From assembly GCA_037039685.1 (NCBI GenBank), contig JAWNGF010000012.1, positions 1,302,001 to 1,366,000 of the forward strand: DNA of 64,000 bases. The letters are read 5' to 3'. This stretch comes from Ceratobasidium sp. AG-K (Eukaryota > Basidiomycota > Agaricomycetes > Cantharellales > Ceratobasidiaceae). The translations under genes and the position numbers were made by a program. Below the pieces are notes generated by a model. That model searched no databases. It saw nothing but the letters and a program-made list of their open reading frames with translations, and had not been told where the DNA came from. Each line of letters opens with the position of its first letter. Positions within the stretch are counted from its first letter, which is position 1. This document shows, one piece after another, positions 1 through 12,066 of this stretch.

Positions 1-443
1 TGGTATAAACGCGTCCAGACTACACATCATGTGGGTCTAGTGCTATACGAATGACTGTTTATAACGGGTGACAGGCGAGGGGATCAAATGCATGGTTGGG
101 GCGATTATAAGAACCCCATACATCTGGTACTGCTTCAGCAATCCAACTACCACCACCACCTCTTGCTCTTGGTGCTACTAATTCCAAACTATGTTGTGAG
201 GTCGGCACTTATCGTATTCTTATCGTATCTGTCACTCTTGTCAATCCTAGCGTTCTGAGCAAAATAGTCTGTCGCTCATTCCATCCCATCTCATGTTCTA
301 ATTACATACACTCGTTTTATTCACTATATAAGCCTACTCTCGTTTGTACCCACTGGTCACCTCATCTGGAATCGCTCTGGTAGCAAGTTAACCGCTCGCC
401 ATCGCCAGCTCCGACTCGCTCACCGTTCGCGTTCCACTCACAC
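1..443. other. Upstream region of the DJ-1 relic
   Basis: I see no coding exon here. The stretch reads as promoter and 5' leader for the DJ-1/PfpI relic that follows; a TATA-like box is listed separately. Confidence 0.4.
325..332 (+). promoter_or_regulatory. TATA-like box of the DJ-1 relic
   Basis: TATATAAG lies about 115 bases before the ATG of the DJ-1/PfpI relic. The spacing leaves room for a leader of about 85 nt. It is the only good TATA match close to this start. Confidence 0.4.
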
Positions 444-1390
444 ATGTCCTCCCGTATCCTTTTTATATATACATCCGTCAACAAGGCATTGGCTGGCGCC
501 TCAACGGGCTGATATCCCCCTGAGGCAGCTCATCCTTACTACGTTCCTAACAAGCGCACGCATATATGCCTTTGATTTGACACACAATTTTAACTCAAGC
601 GCCTTAGAAAATACACGATCAATTTTGCCGCCCCCAAAGGGCCTAATCCAGAGGTTGACCCACAGTCGGTAGAGTCGTTCAAGGACGACGAAAGCGTCAA
701 TTTTTTTTGCAAGATCCCGAGGTTAGGCACAAGTTTGCCACCGCCAAAAAAATATTCGAAGTCAATCCCGATGACTACATTGCGGTATTCTATGTTGGAG
801 GGTAAGCTCACTCTCTCGGACTCACGTGTGCTCTGCTCTAAGAACGGGGCAAGACATGGACCAGTGATTGATTTAGCAAGCGATCCAGAAAACATCGAAA
901 TGGCTAACGCGGTAAGCAATCGATATATAGTCATTAAGAAATCAATCATCGAGAACGCTTATTAGTTCTATCAAGCCGGAAAACTCACGACTGCAGTTTG
1001 CCACGGCTCCGGGTAAGTGCATTGATTACTGTGAAGAATTAGTAATACTGACATATTGCCTTTAGCGCCCTTGTGGGAGTGACAGACGCGTCGGGGAAGA
1101 GCATATACGCCGGGCGTAAAGCGACCGGATTTTCCAATGAAGAAGAAGAAGATCTTGGTAAGGTTAAGGAGCTCCCTTTCTTGCTTGAGACGCGCATCAA
1201 GAAGCTTGGTGGAGATTACGGCAAGGCTGAAAAGCCCTGGGATGTGAGTACTTCAAAGTGGTAGAACAGAACACCGCACTAACACCCCTCAACCCAGCCC
1301 AAGGTTGTCATTGATAGTCATGTTATCACCGGCCAGAACCCAGCCAGCGCTAAGGTGGCTGGCGAGGCAATTCTCAAGGCGTTGAGCTAA
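444..1390 (+). pseudogene. DJ-1/PfpI (Hsp31-like) family pseudogene
   Basis: Six exons can be followed: about 444-540, 600-801, 854-911, 966-1012, 1066-1243 and 1298-1390, with GT/AG borders and matching phases from exon 2 on. The reading starts MSSRILFIYTSVNK and keeps family landmarks: YVGG|HGPVIDLASDP, the nucleophile elbow TAVCHG with the catalytic-type Cys, GFSNEEEE, and a C-terminus ending TGQNPASAK..GEAILKALS. Family members are glyoxalase III-like or chaperone-like cytosolic proteins of about 230-240 residues, and the length here would fit. Two lesions break it: an in-frame TGA at 510-512 where relatives have Trp, and a one-base frame change at a run of eight T (701-708). Everything after exon 2 is intact, so the decay is recent, or one lesion could be a homopolymer read error. 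Family confidence is high; pseudogene status is likely. Confidence 0.8.
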
Positions 1391-2578
1391 GCAAATTATT
1401 GTAGATGAGACTCGAATGTACCGACAATTGGCTCGCGATAAAACCAGCATTGTGTGATAAATTGTTCGAGGAGTTATCATAAGGCAATAGCCGTTACCTT
1501 GGTAATTTCCCTTGACACTCCAAGACCACTTGGAGGGCAAAACCATCTGAAACAGCAAAAAGCAGAAACCGGCAGACCCGCCGGTGGTCGGACTGTGGTC
1601 GGTATAGTCGTGAGGCTACACTTTCACAGTAATCAGAAACCAGCAACAGGTTCGTGTAACGGCGACCTTTGAACTGGCCAAACTCAAGGTCCCCTGGTTG
1701 CGCATATAGAGGTCCTGCACAAGAAGAAAGAATGAAAAAAGTGAGAGCTTAAGAGATAATGTAATTGGCGAAACAAGTGTTATCATGCCGTCTACATTAC
1801 CACCATCAAGATTAGATTATAGTCGGTTCCGAGTAATCCTTGGAGCGCGAACTCCGTGTCCCAAAAACGCGTAATTTCTGAGGCATAGATAAAACCATTT
1901 GGAGTAGAAAGTCAAATCCGTATTCGGCAGATCGGGCTGATTGTGGGTATGACGTTTATTAAATGAAGCTGACAACCCTCGGGCCAAGGGCCAAGGATGC
2001 GTGGAGAGCTCGCGTTGGTGAATAAATGATTAAAGATGTGAGAACATAGCTCATTAGGACCAGGTAAGCAGGAACTGGAAGCGTTCAGCGGGAAGCTCTC
2101 TCGGGAGGCATGCGCAAGCGCCTAGGCAAGGTTGGAAGCGCCTGATCGCGACAGGTTGATAGGCGCGGGGCGTTGTCAGCTGGCGGGCTAGACCGGCAAG
2201 TATCAGGTTCGCGGCCCTCACGAGGACACAAATCTATAGATTTAAGTGGCTGAGTTACAAATGATCATAGCCCTCTGATCCGCCGCCACCGACAAATATG
2301 GGTATCGATCAATCGTGGCAGGGGGTAATCTAGCCAAACGACACCACGGGAACACTTTGCACGAAAATCTTGATGGCAAGATGCAAGGCATGCCTTGGAG
2401 TCGAGCCCATTCACTACTTCCGATGATTGTTGGCACTTCATTGACATACTGGTATCTGGTCCCGCCATGATGCTCCCGTGGCATAGATCGTACGAAAGCG
2501 TAACTTTGTATAAATGAATGACGACACACAATACCCTTAAAACTGATCCCTGCCCTCGTTTCCCCGGGAACTGCTCTC
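1391..2578. other. Gene-poor spacer
   Basis: Short open stretches occur on both strands, but none has splice support or a recognisable motif. I see nothing here beyond the 3' flank of the DJ-1 relic. Confidence 0.4.
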
Positions 2579-3100
2579 ATGTCCGGTCCGCCTTCTGAAC
2601 CAAGTTCAACCTTAGTCTGGATCGGTGCAGTAATTCAGACACGCAAATTCAGACAGGAGCTTGGTCGCAACGCCAGAGAGTCCTTCCATGACTACTTTTC
2701 GCGTTGGCTAGTTACCAAAAACGCTACACTAGGCTGGAGATACCAGTACTATCCAGATGCATGTCGAGGAAAAAGGCTTATTTGCCGTCCTACGGGTTAG
2801 CTGCTTTATGGTTAAGCGTGGATGAGAATAACTGATCCCGTTCTTTTGCCCAGTAAATGGGTTCGACCTGCCTGCGAATATCTGCGGCATGGATGACGAC
2901 GAAGTGATTGCGAAAGAGGAGGCTTGTCGAAGCTTTGTTGAAACTGTTGGATGTGTACGATTGTATTCCCACAACACTGAGACGCGGCTAAAGCTAACAT
3001 GTGGTTCACTCTAGATGACGTGAAGTTGGTTGACTTGGCGGTTTGGACGCGACTAGCGGATAGTATTCTCGGGTTCGATGATTTATACACAACTTTCTGA
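2579..3100 (+). CDS. Small hypothetical protein, three-exon model
   Basis: I do not recognise this protein. A consistent model joins 2579-2795, 2854-2952 and 3015-3100. All phases agree, the introns are about 60 nt with GT..CCCAG and GT..CTAG ends, and the product is about 133 residues. Visible features are an acidic patch ICGMDDDEVIAKEEA in the middle and a C-terminal LADSILGFDDLY segment; no signal peptide or membrane segment is evident. The start is uncertain because upstream exons may exist. It may be a fragment of a longer ancestral gene, since the tracts on both sides look degenerate. No function is assigned. Confidence 0.35.
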
Positions 3101-6100
3101 CTACATATATGTTTCTGATAATACAACGGAACGTGGGGAGTTTCCCTGGCTTTTGAGGATAACGCGGGGAACAACAATTACAAGGCTTTCCCAACAACCA
3201 ACCCCCCGTCATGGCGCGACCAGACAGTTTGAGCATAGTACAGCCCGAACTTATTCCGGCCCCGAAATGAGGCTACGCAGACGAGAGTTGAACGGCACCG
3301 AATACCACCGAAGGCATCAACTTGATGGTGATGACAGGAGGTCTGCTAAACAAATCAACACCCTTTCCGGGTCTTTGCGAACCTCCATCCGTCAGAACCG
3401 GCGCATACATCGTATACAACCTCTGGCGATCGGTAATTCGATACCATAGGTGGGGGAATTACATCATGCTGGTCTCGCACTCGAGCATGGACCTTGATCA
3501 GGGGAAAGGGTGCTCACTGCTACGTAACCGACTATTCCGTCTACGGAAAAGCATCTGCGCTTCCTTAATTCTTCGTCAAACAGCATGAAACAGGGAAAGT
3601 TAAAATCATCGGAAGATCTACTTCGGACGATTATCATGAGCAAAATTGACACACTTGCTGGGTCATCGGTGCGGACGAGCACTCCCACGAAAACTATTAT
3701 ATGAGGAGGGAGCCGGAGGGAGGATGGAAATGGTGCATATTCATTATATAGATGGCGTACGACGGTCGTGTGAGACACTGAACTGGTAATCGTGCTGACC
3801 GAGGGTACGATCCACAAATAGTACGCTTCGTGGGTGGTGTCTATCCAACAGCAGTTACCAGCAGGAGGCGTCCTTTCTATGGCATCCGTCCAACATCTCG
3901 GGGCAAGCAGAAAAGGATTTCAATGATTAGATACAGCGACATTAGCGCAGGAGGGGGATACTTCAGTGCACAGGTACGAAACACCATTGGGACACTTGGA
4001 ACACACCTTGAAGTACTAAGAGCCTTGGGCCACTGGGTCCCCTGAGCGCCCACAACCGCTCGGGGTCTTAGCACAGCTCGCGAGCTCCCTGAATTGTTTT
4101 AGGCACTCGGAAGCGTCCGTCGCGAAGAAAGCGCAACGAGAAAAACAGCTTTCGGGCACTGCCGGCGTTGTCTGCACTCGAATGGGCAAGTGGGGCAATT
4201 GCAGTCCGTTGTATGGCTGTTTGCAGTCACCTGGTTATCTGGCGTTGGATTGTGGGGCGTTGGAGTAGGGGCCGTTGGGGAATGGAATGTGTGAAGATCA
4301 GGTCTATAAGTGTAGATTACAATTGTGAATCAGTATACATTTGTTTCTAGGTGCAGATTAGATCGAGTTGGATCAGATACAATAGGATGTGGTCAGATAC
4401 TGGCAGGTTACCGAGTGATCTGTTCGTCTTTTCTATGAATCTGCCTGGGCAGTATCTGACCATATCCTACCATATCCGCCGGGAGATACCCAAAGATATT
4501 TTTGAGTGATCTCTGGCGTTATCCCTGTTGAAATGGTTCTGGAATGCGTGCCAGGGACCAAGCGTACTTTCATGACAAGTGTCACAGTTAACCAAATTAT
4601 ACCCCCATGTCCCCTTGCCCAAGAGAGGGATAAAGAGGCCTGCGTAGTATCAAAGCTAGAAAGTTGCAAGCCAGGCAGTGTTATCTGGGCCGGCGAATCA
4701 AATCCCACCACTTACAAAACCCTTGTTCGGGATTCGCAGGAACAGCCGACAAAACGAATCTAGAGCTCACCGGAACTCACCTCCGAATAGATCATTGGGC
4801 TGCTCGTGTGAAAGCGCGCATATATCGAATCAAACCTCATGGCAACTCACACTGATATGGACACCATGCCAACTTAAAAAGTACTCTCGGAAAAATCATA
4901 CTTCAGTCACAACTGTTAAGATGCCACCTGTGACGACGGAAGTAACTCACGTTCTCTGGTAGGTGGAGTCGGCGGAGAAGCGACCCGTGTAAAAATGCTC
5001 ACCTAGGGATATACTGATAATACACAAAAAGATAAACATCCCGATCCTGAGCTAGCCATTACTAGCGATCGCGGATACACCCAAACTCAACGTCAGACAG
5101 GAACGGGGAAGTCCATAGAATAGATACACTGTCCAGCACAGTGGAGTCTTCGAGTCCAAGGATGGAGGACGGGTCCACCCGGCCGGGTGAAGCAAAAGAC
5201 CCAGATGGCGAATCAATGGAGTGAAAAGGTCAGCACGAGGCGACCCTGATCTTCCGAAGCCAGAGAAGACATCACATCCCAATACGGCGCTACGCTTGTT
5301 CTCAATAGGAGCCCTGTTCGATTGATTGCCAGGTAATTAAACTTAAGTGAGCCTAAAGTGGAAGCTGGAGCCTAAGGAACTCGGTTCCGTTTGAAAAAAA
5401 TCACGTGTTGCTACTTTGTTTGATACTATTTATAGGGCGGCCACCTACGAGGGAGACACCGCAACATAGCCATACACAACAAACAACCCAGATGAGGAAC
5501 ACAGCACACAGGAGAAAAGAAGCGAGAACGGGAAAAACATGAAAGCGAGAGTAACGAGCGGAAGTACCTAAAACTAAATGACCACCTATTCGGACGCCAG
5601 GAAGCCTAAGACTGCCTTGGCACCCGCAGACGTATCGATTAAATATGATAGATGGAGCGGATAGCTAATGGCGCTGAGAGCGCGCCTCCCTTGTTCGTGT
5701 TGGGGCACAACCGGGGGATGTGGGCACGTGCTACTACGCTAATTACCTATCAACTCTGATAATCGGAGCACAGGAGGCTCGATGAATAATGTGTGGATGG
5801 AAAGGTTGGGCCATTACAGTTAGTGGGGGAGCGATTAACTTGTTTGCTGAGGCGACTCCTCCGAACATTGAAGCAACTTGTACGATATGAGATATCAGAT
5901 ACGCCGCAATCTTCACTGGGGAAAGTCGGATATTACCGGATTTTCGTAATGAACATATAGTGTAGGATTACCGTTACATTACTAGCGGGTTACGAGGAGG
6001 GTTACGAGCACGTCCGTAATGCGCATGTAGTCCAACATTTCGGTGAAGTTACGAGCGGCTTTCGTAGATGAAATTATATCATGAGTAAGCTTGTAAACGC

Positions 6101-8379
6101 CACTGAGCGTGTGGGCAAACTTACATTACGACGACCGGGAACCACGTCAATTATCGCCACAATACCCAATTCAATACGGGACACATGTCCGACGTATGCT
6201 CGTGGGGTTTTTAAATGTTATTACTCAAAATGTAGCTTGTCGATCCTAGGATATCTTGAAATCAGTGGCCGAGCTTTGCGAACGCACAAGAAGGGCGACA
6301 GGGAAAAGGAGCTTGCAAGGTCGAATGGTGGTCAACAGTGAGTGTTTAGACCAATACACTTGTCGTAATAGCAGACTCCCTGCCCGATTAGGCGCACCGG
6401 CAATACCCAGGTTCACGCCACGAGTCTTGTCGCTGCCGCATCGAGCATCAGCCAGGATAATTCAAGTTTATAAAGTAAGCTCACCTTATTGACCACCGCT
6501 TCCACCGACAACCAATGCCCCCGATTGCACTGACAAACCACACAATGAAAGTATAAATTAACCTCAGTGTGAATACCCAACACCAAAGCACGAATTTTGT
6601 GGTGTCGCTCGATAGTCCGAGTCAAGTGACCAGCACAGCCAAGTGAATATCTTAAGTCTGTCATCATATTGTTCTAGCGAAGCTTAGGACTACGTGTCTA
6701 TGATACCGCATGTACCAAGAATTGGCTGCTAATGAGCAGGTATGAGACATGCATCTGTTGGTTTAATTCGCACTTCACGAATCATAGGAGTAACACATAC
6801 AACCCGTAGTCTCATACTTCTTGCCTCGCCAGCCGACAGAAGTCAAAGAAGTGAGGCTTTAGTGAGGCTCGATGTGGTCTGCTCTTGAAGGTTCAGCCCT
6901 GACACATGAGGCATAGGAAGCACCCTTCTGGTCATCGCGAGCCTATCATGTAATACTTGAAATGTGGTCCTATTAATGAGTGCGATTAGTAGGCGCGTGT
7001 TGTTTGTCGGGGGTGGGAGTAACCTGGAGTTGTCGTCCTGCCTCCCCCCCCCCCCGCCGGGATAAGCTAAGTGCCCAAGGCTCCCTTCCCCCGTGCACTC
7101 GGATCAAAATTTTCACAGCGATGATAATCACGTTATACGTGTGTAGGAATAATATGTATAAGTACGGAGCCCGTATGCTTTGGGGGTTCTGTGACAACTT
7201 AGATACGAGAGGAGCGTAAAAACTATGCTAACCCCAACCTTTACCTTGAAGTGTCTGAAAAGCCTGAATTTCCTAAGAAATACGGTGGAAAACCTTGGGT
7301 ATTGCAAGGTCGTCGTCCCTCGCTAGACTGTTTGCTGTTCGGAGGGACCCTGAATTGTCTTGGCGGTGCTTGTCATCCGTGGATGGCCGGTTGGCTACAG
7401 TATCACCCAGACAAATCTGAACCCGAGTCGTGGATCAGATCGTTACGTTCCGTTCACGAGGACGCCAGATAATTGGAAAAATGACGTTGTCGCCACGCCA
7501 TCGAAGCTCGAAACAATAAACCCATGGTTAATTTTTGAAGCCAAAGAATCGACCCGTATCCAGGCACGGAGGGCAGACACTCCAGGCCAGCACGCGGGCC
7601 GAGTCGGGTCCTTCCCTGCTAAAGGAATGGAGACGCGAATGGAGACGTGACTCGGGCCTCGAGCGCTAAACCTGGTAGTGGAAGGGCTTGTCCCACGAGG
7701 CAATCGTTGAGTGAAACTTCGATACACCGTTTGGCTTGGTACTTACCTTGTCATTGTACAGCGGATCAAAGGCAAACTTGGCACGAGCGGCCGGCTGGTA
7801 AGACCCTTGGATGTGGGCGGTTCACGCGCCCGTTGGAAATTGATATAGTCACTCGCCGCATGTGGACTCCCCCCTCCTCTCTCACAGCGGAAAATTGCCT
7901 ATCGACTCACGCCCCAGTCGTATGGCATCGAAGACCAAACTAGAGGTGCGTGCTATTTATTTGTCTCATAATTCATCCTTTAAATCGACATAGGAGTCGG
8001 CTTGGCCCCAATCGTGATGCGACAACAAGGTTGGAGATCCACTCGCGGATAACGATAACCTATCAGCTGTAATATTCCGGAGGGACTATCAAGTTTCCGA
8101 CACAGCCATAGGCGTATTCATCCGGTCGTCCACGCTCACCTCCAAGCTCCTTGGCTGTTCCATTAGCGCCCAAGTTTCCTCGGCCTGTCGCACCTATGGA
8201 TTCCTTTCTAGCGAGCTATTTGACAAATCAATGTGTCAAGCAAGGGCAGCAGGCGTGGGGCGACGGATACCGTAACGCAATGCTGAGGATCTGGGCAATG
8301 AAGTCTCTCGTACACTTGGCGTATCTGCCAACCTTCTTTAAAGCCCGACACGAGCTGGATCGAAAAATCATCGGTCCCC
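3101..8379. other. Long gene-poor tract
   Basis: About 5.3 kb without a coding region I can support. Open stretches are short, lack matching splice junctions and show no family motif. A run of 12 C lies at 7044-7055, and two degenerate copies of a roughly 65-bp unit (CGTAATG..CAT.TAG.. followed by GTTACGAGCGG-like sequence) lie near 5945-6075. It resembles decayed intergenic DNA. Confidence 0.4.
8336..8345 (+). promoter_or_regulatory. TATA-like core element of GH5 gene A
   Basis: CTTTAAAGCC lies about 40 bases before the ATG at 8380. The same TTTAA(A)RCC-type box stands at nearly the same distance before GH5 genes B, C and E, so it was probably kept by selection. Confidence 0.45.
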
Positions 8380-10771
8380 ATGTCTAGTTCGCCTATACCC
8401 CAGACTCCCGTGGCTTTGCCAACCGACACACTCCTTCCACCCAAGGCTTTGGGTGCCAACCGAGATTCTGTTGCGACCTCTGTTAGCGCAGATCCCTCGT
8501 TCAAACAGGGATCACCGGCCTATGGGAATGTACCACTTGACGATTTTTCTGGCGAGGAGAAGCCCAAGCGAAAGAGCCGTACTCTAGTTTGGGCCGTGGT
8601 TGCTGTGGTTGGCCTCGCGGTCGTTGTAGTTGCTGTGGTGGTCCCGGTCTACTTCAAGGTCATCAAACCGAACAACAACTCTGTGGCCCAGCAACCAAAC
8701 AGCGGCCCGAGCTCCACGGTCGATGCACCCCAACCGACCCCCACCGAGAATACCCCCACCAACAACGTTATCACGACAGGTGGGTCTATTAACTTAGCTT
8801 AGGCTGGTCTTCTCATGGGATTCCAGGTGTGGACGGATCCACCATCACAAAGGAGGATGGCACGACCTTTATCTATTCCAACAAGTTTGGTGGTTTCTGG
8901 GTATTCGACCCGACTAACCCATACAACAACTCGGCTCGTCCGCAAAGCTGGTCTCCTCCACTCAACGAGCCCTGGAACTACGGAGTGGAGCAGATTCGAG
9001 GGTGAGTGACACCCATTTGACCATTATTTTCCAAGCGCTGATCTGGACCCTAGTGTAAACCTTGGCGGATGGCTTGTCCTCGAGCCGTTCATCGTGCCGG
9101 CCATGTACGAGCCTTATCAGCCCGACACCCCTGGCTATACTGGTATCCACGCCGTCGACGAATATACGCTTCACCAGGCAATCGCGGCCGACACCAGCCG
9201 TGGTGGACTCCAGGCGGTCATGGAGGAGCACTACTCGACGTTCATCACCGAGGAGGATTTCGCGATGATTGCGGGCGCCGGCATGAACTGGATCCGCCTA
9301 CCGATTCCGTTCTGGGCGGTTTCCAAGCTCCCCGAGGAGCCTTACTTGGAGGGCGTCGCTTGGAAGTATGTGAACTGGATTATTTCTGGGTATATGCTCA
9401 TTCGTCGGCAGGTACTTCCTCAAGGCTATCGAATGGGCTCGCAAGTACGGTCTGCGTATCAACCTCGATCTGCATACTATCCCCGGTTCGCAAAACGGTT
9501 TTGATCACTCTGGAAAGCTCGGTCGGGCCAACTGGATGCACGGTGTCATGGGTATCGCCAACGCCCAACGTGCGTTGAACATTATGCGTAGCATCACCGA
9601 GTTCATCTCTCGGGATGAGATCAAGGATGTTGTTGTCATGTTTGGTGTCCTCAACGAACCTCCCATGGCTACTATTACGCTCGAACCCATCACCAGCTAG
9701 TTAGTAATAAAAAGTATCGCTAGTTTCTGGGTATTAACGGACCACTACAGCTATCGCGAGATGTACGATATGATGCGGAACGTGACCGGAGTCGGCAATG
9801 GCCCCTTCATCTCCATCCACGACGGATTTAGTTTGGCCGATGTGGATAACGGGTTGCTGCCAGGCGCGGATCGTCTCGCCGTTGGTCAGTTGGCGTCGTT
9901 TATGGCCAGTCATATGCTAATCCATCCACAGACTCGCATCTTTACCTCTGTTTCGCCCCGCGACTGAATCCGGCTCCTTTGGCTGACCAAGTTAACGTTC
10001 CTTGTACCTCGTGGGGCGCCCAGTTCAACAGGACGCTCGACAACGGCGTTTTCATCACTTCTGGAGAGTGGAGTCTTGGGTTCAACGATTGTGCGTGGTA
10101 CCTCAACGGCGCGAGTGCAGGATATCGCTACGACGGCACCTTGCCTTCCTATGGTGGCCCTCGTATCGGAAGCTGTGATCCTTGGCTGGACTCTAGGGAA
10201 TGGTCGGACGAAACCAAGGCCAACTTGAAACAGTTTACCCTCGCGAGTATGGACGCGATGCAGGTGCGTTTCTCGCTCTTTGCGATACCTGATCCTAGAT
10301 GACTGATAGTTTGTGCAGCACTACTTCTTCTGGACATGGAGGATCGGCGAGTCTTCGCGCACTGGCCAAGTCAACGCTCCTCTTTGGTCCTACAAGCTTG
10401 GGTATCTAAACGGCTGGATGCCGACCGACCCTCGTGAAGCCATTGGGACATGCGGAAACACGAACCCACGAACGGCGACACACAACTACGCCCCGACTAC
10501 ACCAACAACCATCTCGAACGCCGTCAGGGCTGCGCATCCCTTCCCGCCTGCTTCCTTGGCCGACCAGGCGAACGCAGCTATCTTGCCTACGTACACTCCG
10601 ACTGGAACGCCCCGCGTCATGCCCGGCCCTACTTTTACCGCCGCGACTGTTGCCGTTCCGACCCCGACAGTCAACATGAACGGATGGCCAGGTGACTATG
10701 TACCTGTCGAGGGATGCACGTACCCTGATCCGTGGGACGCCGTTGGAGTTGCCGTCCCAGCTCAATGTTGA
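8380..10771 (+). CDS. GH5_9-type exo-beta-1,3-glucanase, membrane-anchored (gene A)
   Basis: Seven exons: 8380-8779, 8827-9001, 9054-9365, 9412-9699, 9751-9884, 9932-10263 and 10319-10771. All junctions are GT/AG with matching phases, giving about 697 residues. Layout: an N-terminal cytosolic tail, one membrane segment at about residues 69-91 ending [11 protein letters not shown] (type II anchor), a Pro/Thr linker, then the catalytic (beta/alpha)8 domain beginning [13 protein letters not shown]. The catalytic pair is visible: acid/base Glu in VLNEPP (about E378) and nucleophile Glu in TSGEWSLGF (about E482). The C-terminal tail is rich in Pro and Thr and ends with a Cys-containing YPDPWDAV segment. 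The family trims beta-1,3-glucan at the cell surface. The gene is first of a head-to-tail trio with B and C, with which it shares exon lengths almost exactly. Substrate is inferred from the family. Confidence 0.9.
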
Positions 10772-12066
10772 AGGAGCTCGTAACCTGGTATTGCCTTCTA
10801 TTTTAATTTTTGGACTTTGGTCCTCCTTGTTAGGAGCTGATGGACTATAGACTGCTGTTTTTTCCGACTCACTCTCGTTTACCCTGCCATATTGTGGACT
10901 GATCTCCGTGTACTACCCAGATACCCGTAGTGCATAATACGTGATTGCTTTCAATCTTCACCAGCTGATTTTGTGTTCATGGACCCTGAGCTCGCTTGGA
11001 GGCGCTTACGAAACTGCGGTCCGCTGGTAAACACTGCCAACCACTCCCTGAGGTACACCTTGGACAACGCCGTGGATCAAATCATCACATTCGATCCAGT
11101 AGAATGTTATATGGCTGACCAATTTGCATAACCTTGCGTGCTTCGTCCAGGCTCAAGGAGCGACGCACACCTAGACGAACGAGGCCAACCAACTTGGTCG
11201 ACTCTACGCGATTTGGGTCGTCCCACCCTCGCTCCAAGTCAAGCCAATTTCTCGGCAATGTGAAATGGCGGAAACCGACAAAGCAAGCGCCCGGAAGACA
11301 TTCGAGTTCCTCGCCAGTTCGATGATTTCATTATGAACGTGAACAATGAGTTCAAGGTCTTTCGAAGTTAGTAAGCTGAATTTCGGTATATTCATCCGAC
11401 TTGTACTTATATTCTTAAACCAGGTCAAACGAGCCAAGCTAACCACAAACTCGGTGCAAGGGCGATAGCCAGCGCAATCCCTGGGTGCAGTTCATATGAA
11501 TCTCATGAATTGGCCTGGTCATTTGTCGCACTCTAATCGTAGATACTATTGCCCGGCTAATAACGACACTGGCGGCTTGGCTCATAAACCAGATCTCCTC
11601 CCCTACATTAGCGCCGGATTTTTGGATTTTGACTGGGCGCTAATCACATTCCTGGCTCGCGTTGACAACAACCGGAGTCTATGAACCCTTTCGCCGAGTA
11701 GTTACTGGAAGTTACCGGCACAGCTATGCGTAAATGCTTTTTCAATGCGGATTGGTGAGTCGCCTTCGAGTTCCTTGGTACATGCACTGATGTTTTCGTG
11801 ACAGGATTGCCTCGGCTCATAATCCATGTCTCGTTCACGCGGGCGACTCGGGATAATCTCAATGGGCTTCCTTTCGGAACCCGTTCCACGACAAACCGGG
11901 CATTCCTTTTTGTTGATCTCAGGGACGGCGAGCGTGGAGCGGCGAAAACCACCACTCGATACCAGAATCCAAGCAAGTGAAACCTATAATGGGCTTGGCA
12001 GCAGAAAATGCCTTTTAAAACCGCACATTCGCACTAGTCCGGAAACCCATCACACTCTTTCCCCCC
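10772..12066. other. Intergenic region between GH5 genes A and B
   Basis: No supported gene. It contains the 3' flank of gene A and the promoter of gene B. Short open stretches have no motif or splice support. Confidence 0.45.
12013..12022 (+). promoter_or_regulatory. TATA-like core element of GH5 gene B
   Basis: TTTTAAAACC lies about 45-54 bases before the ATG at 12067, matching the box before genes A, C and E. Confidence 0.45.

Noticed and set aside
7251..7650. Plus-strand open frames beginning SEKPEFPKKYGGKPW
   Set aside because: Looks peptide-like at its start but has no continuation, no splice support and no family match.
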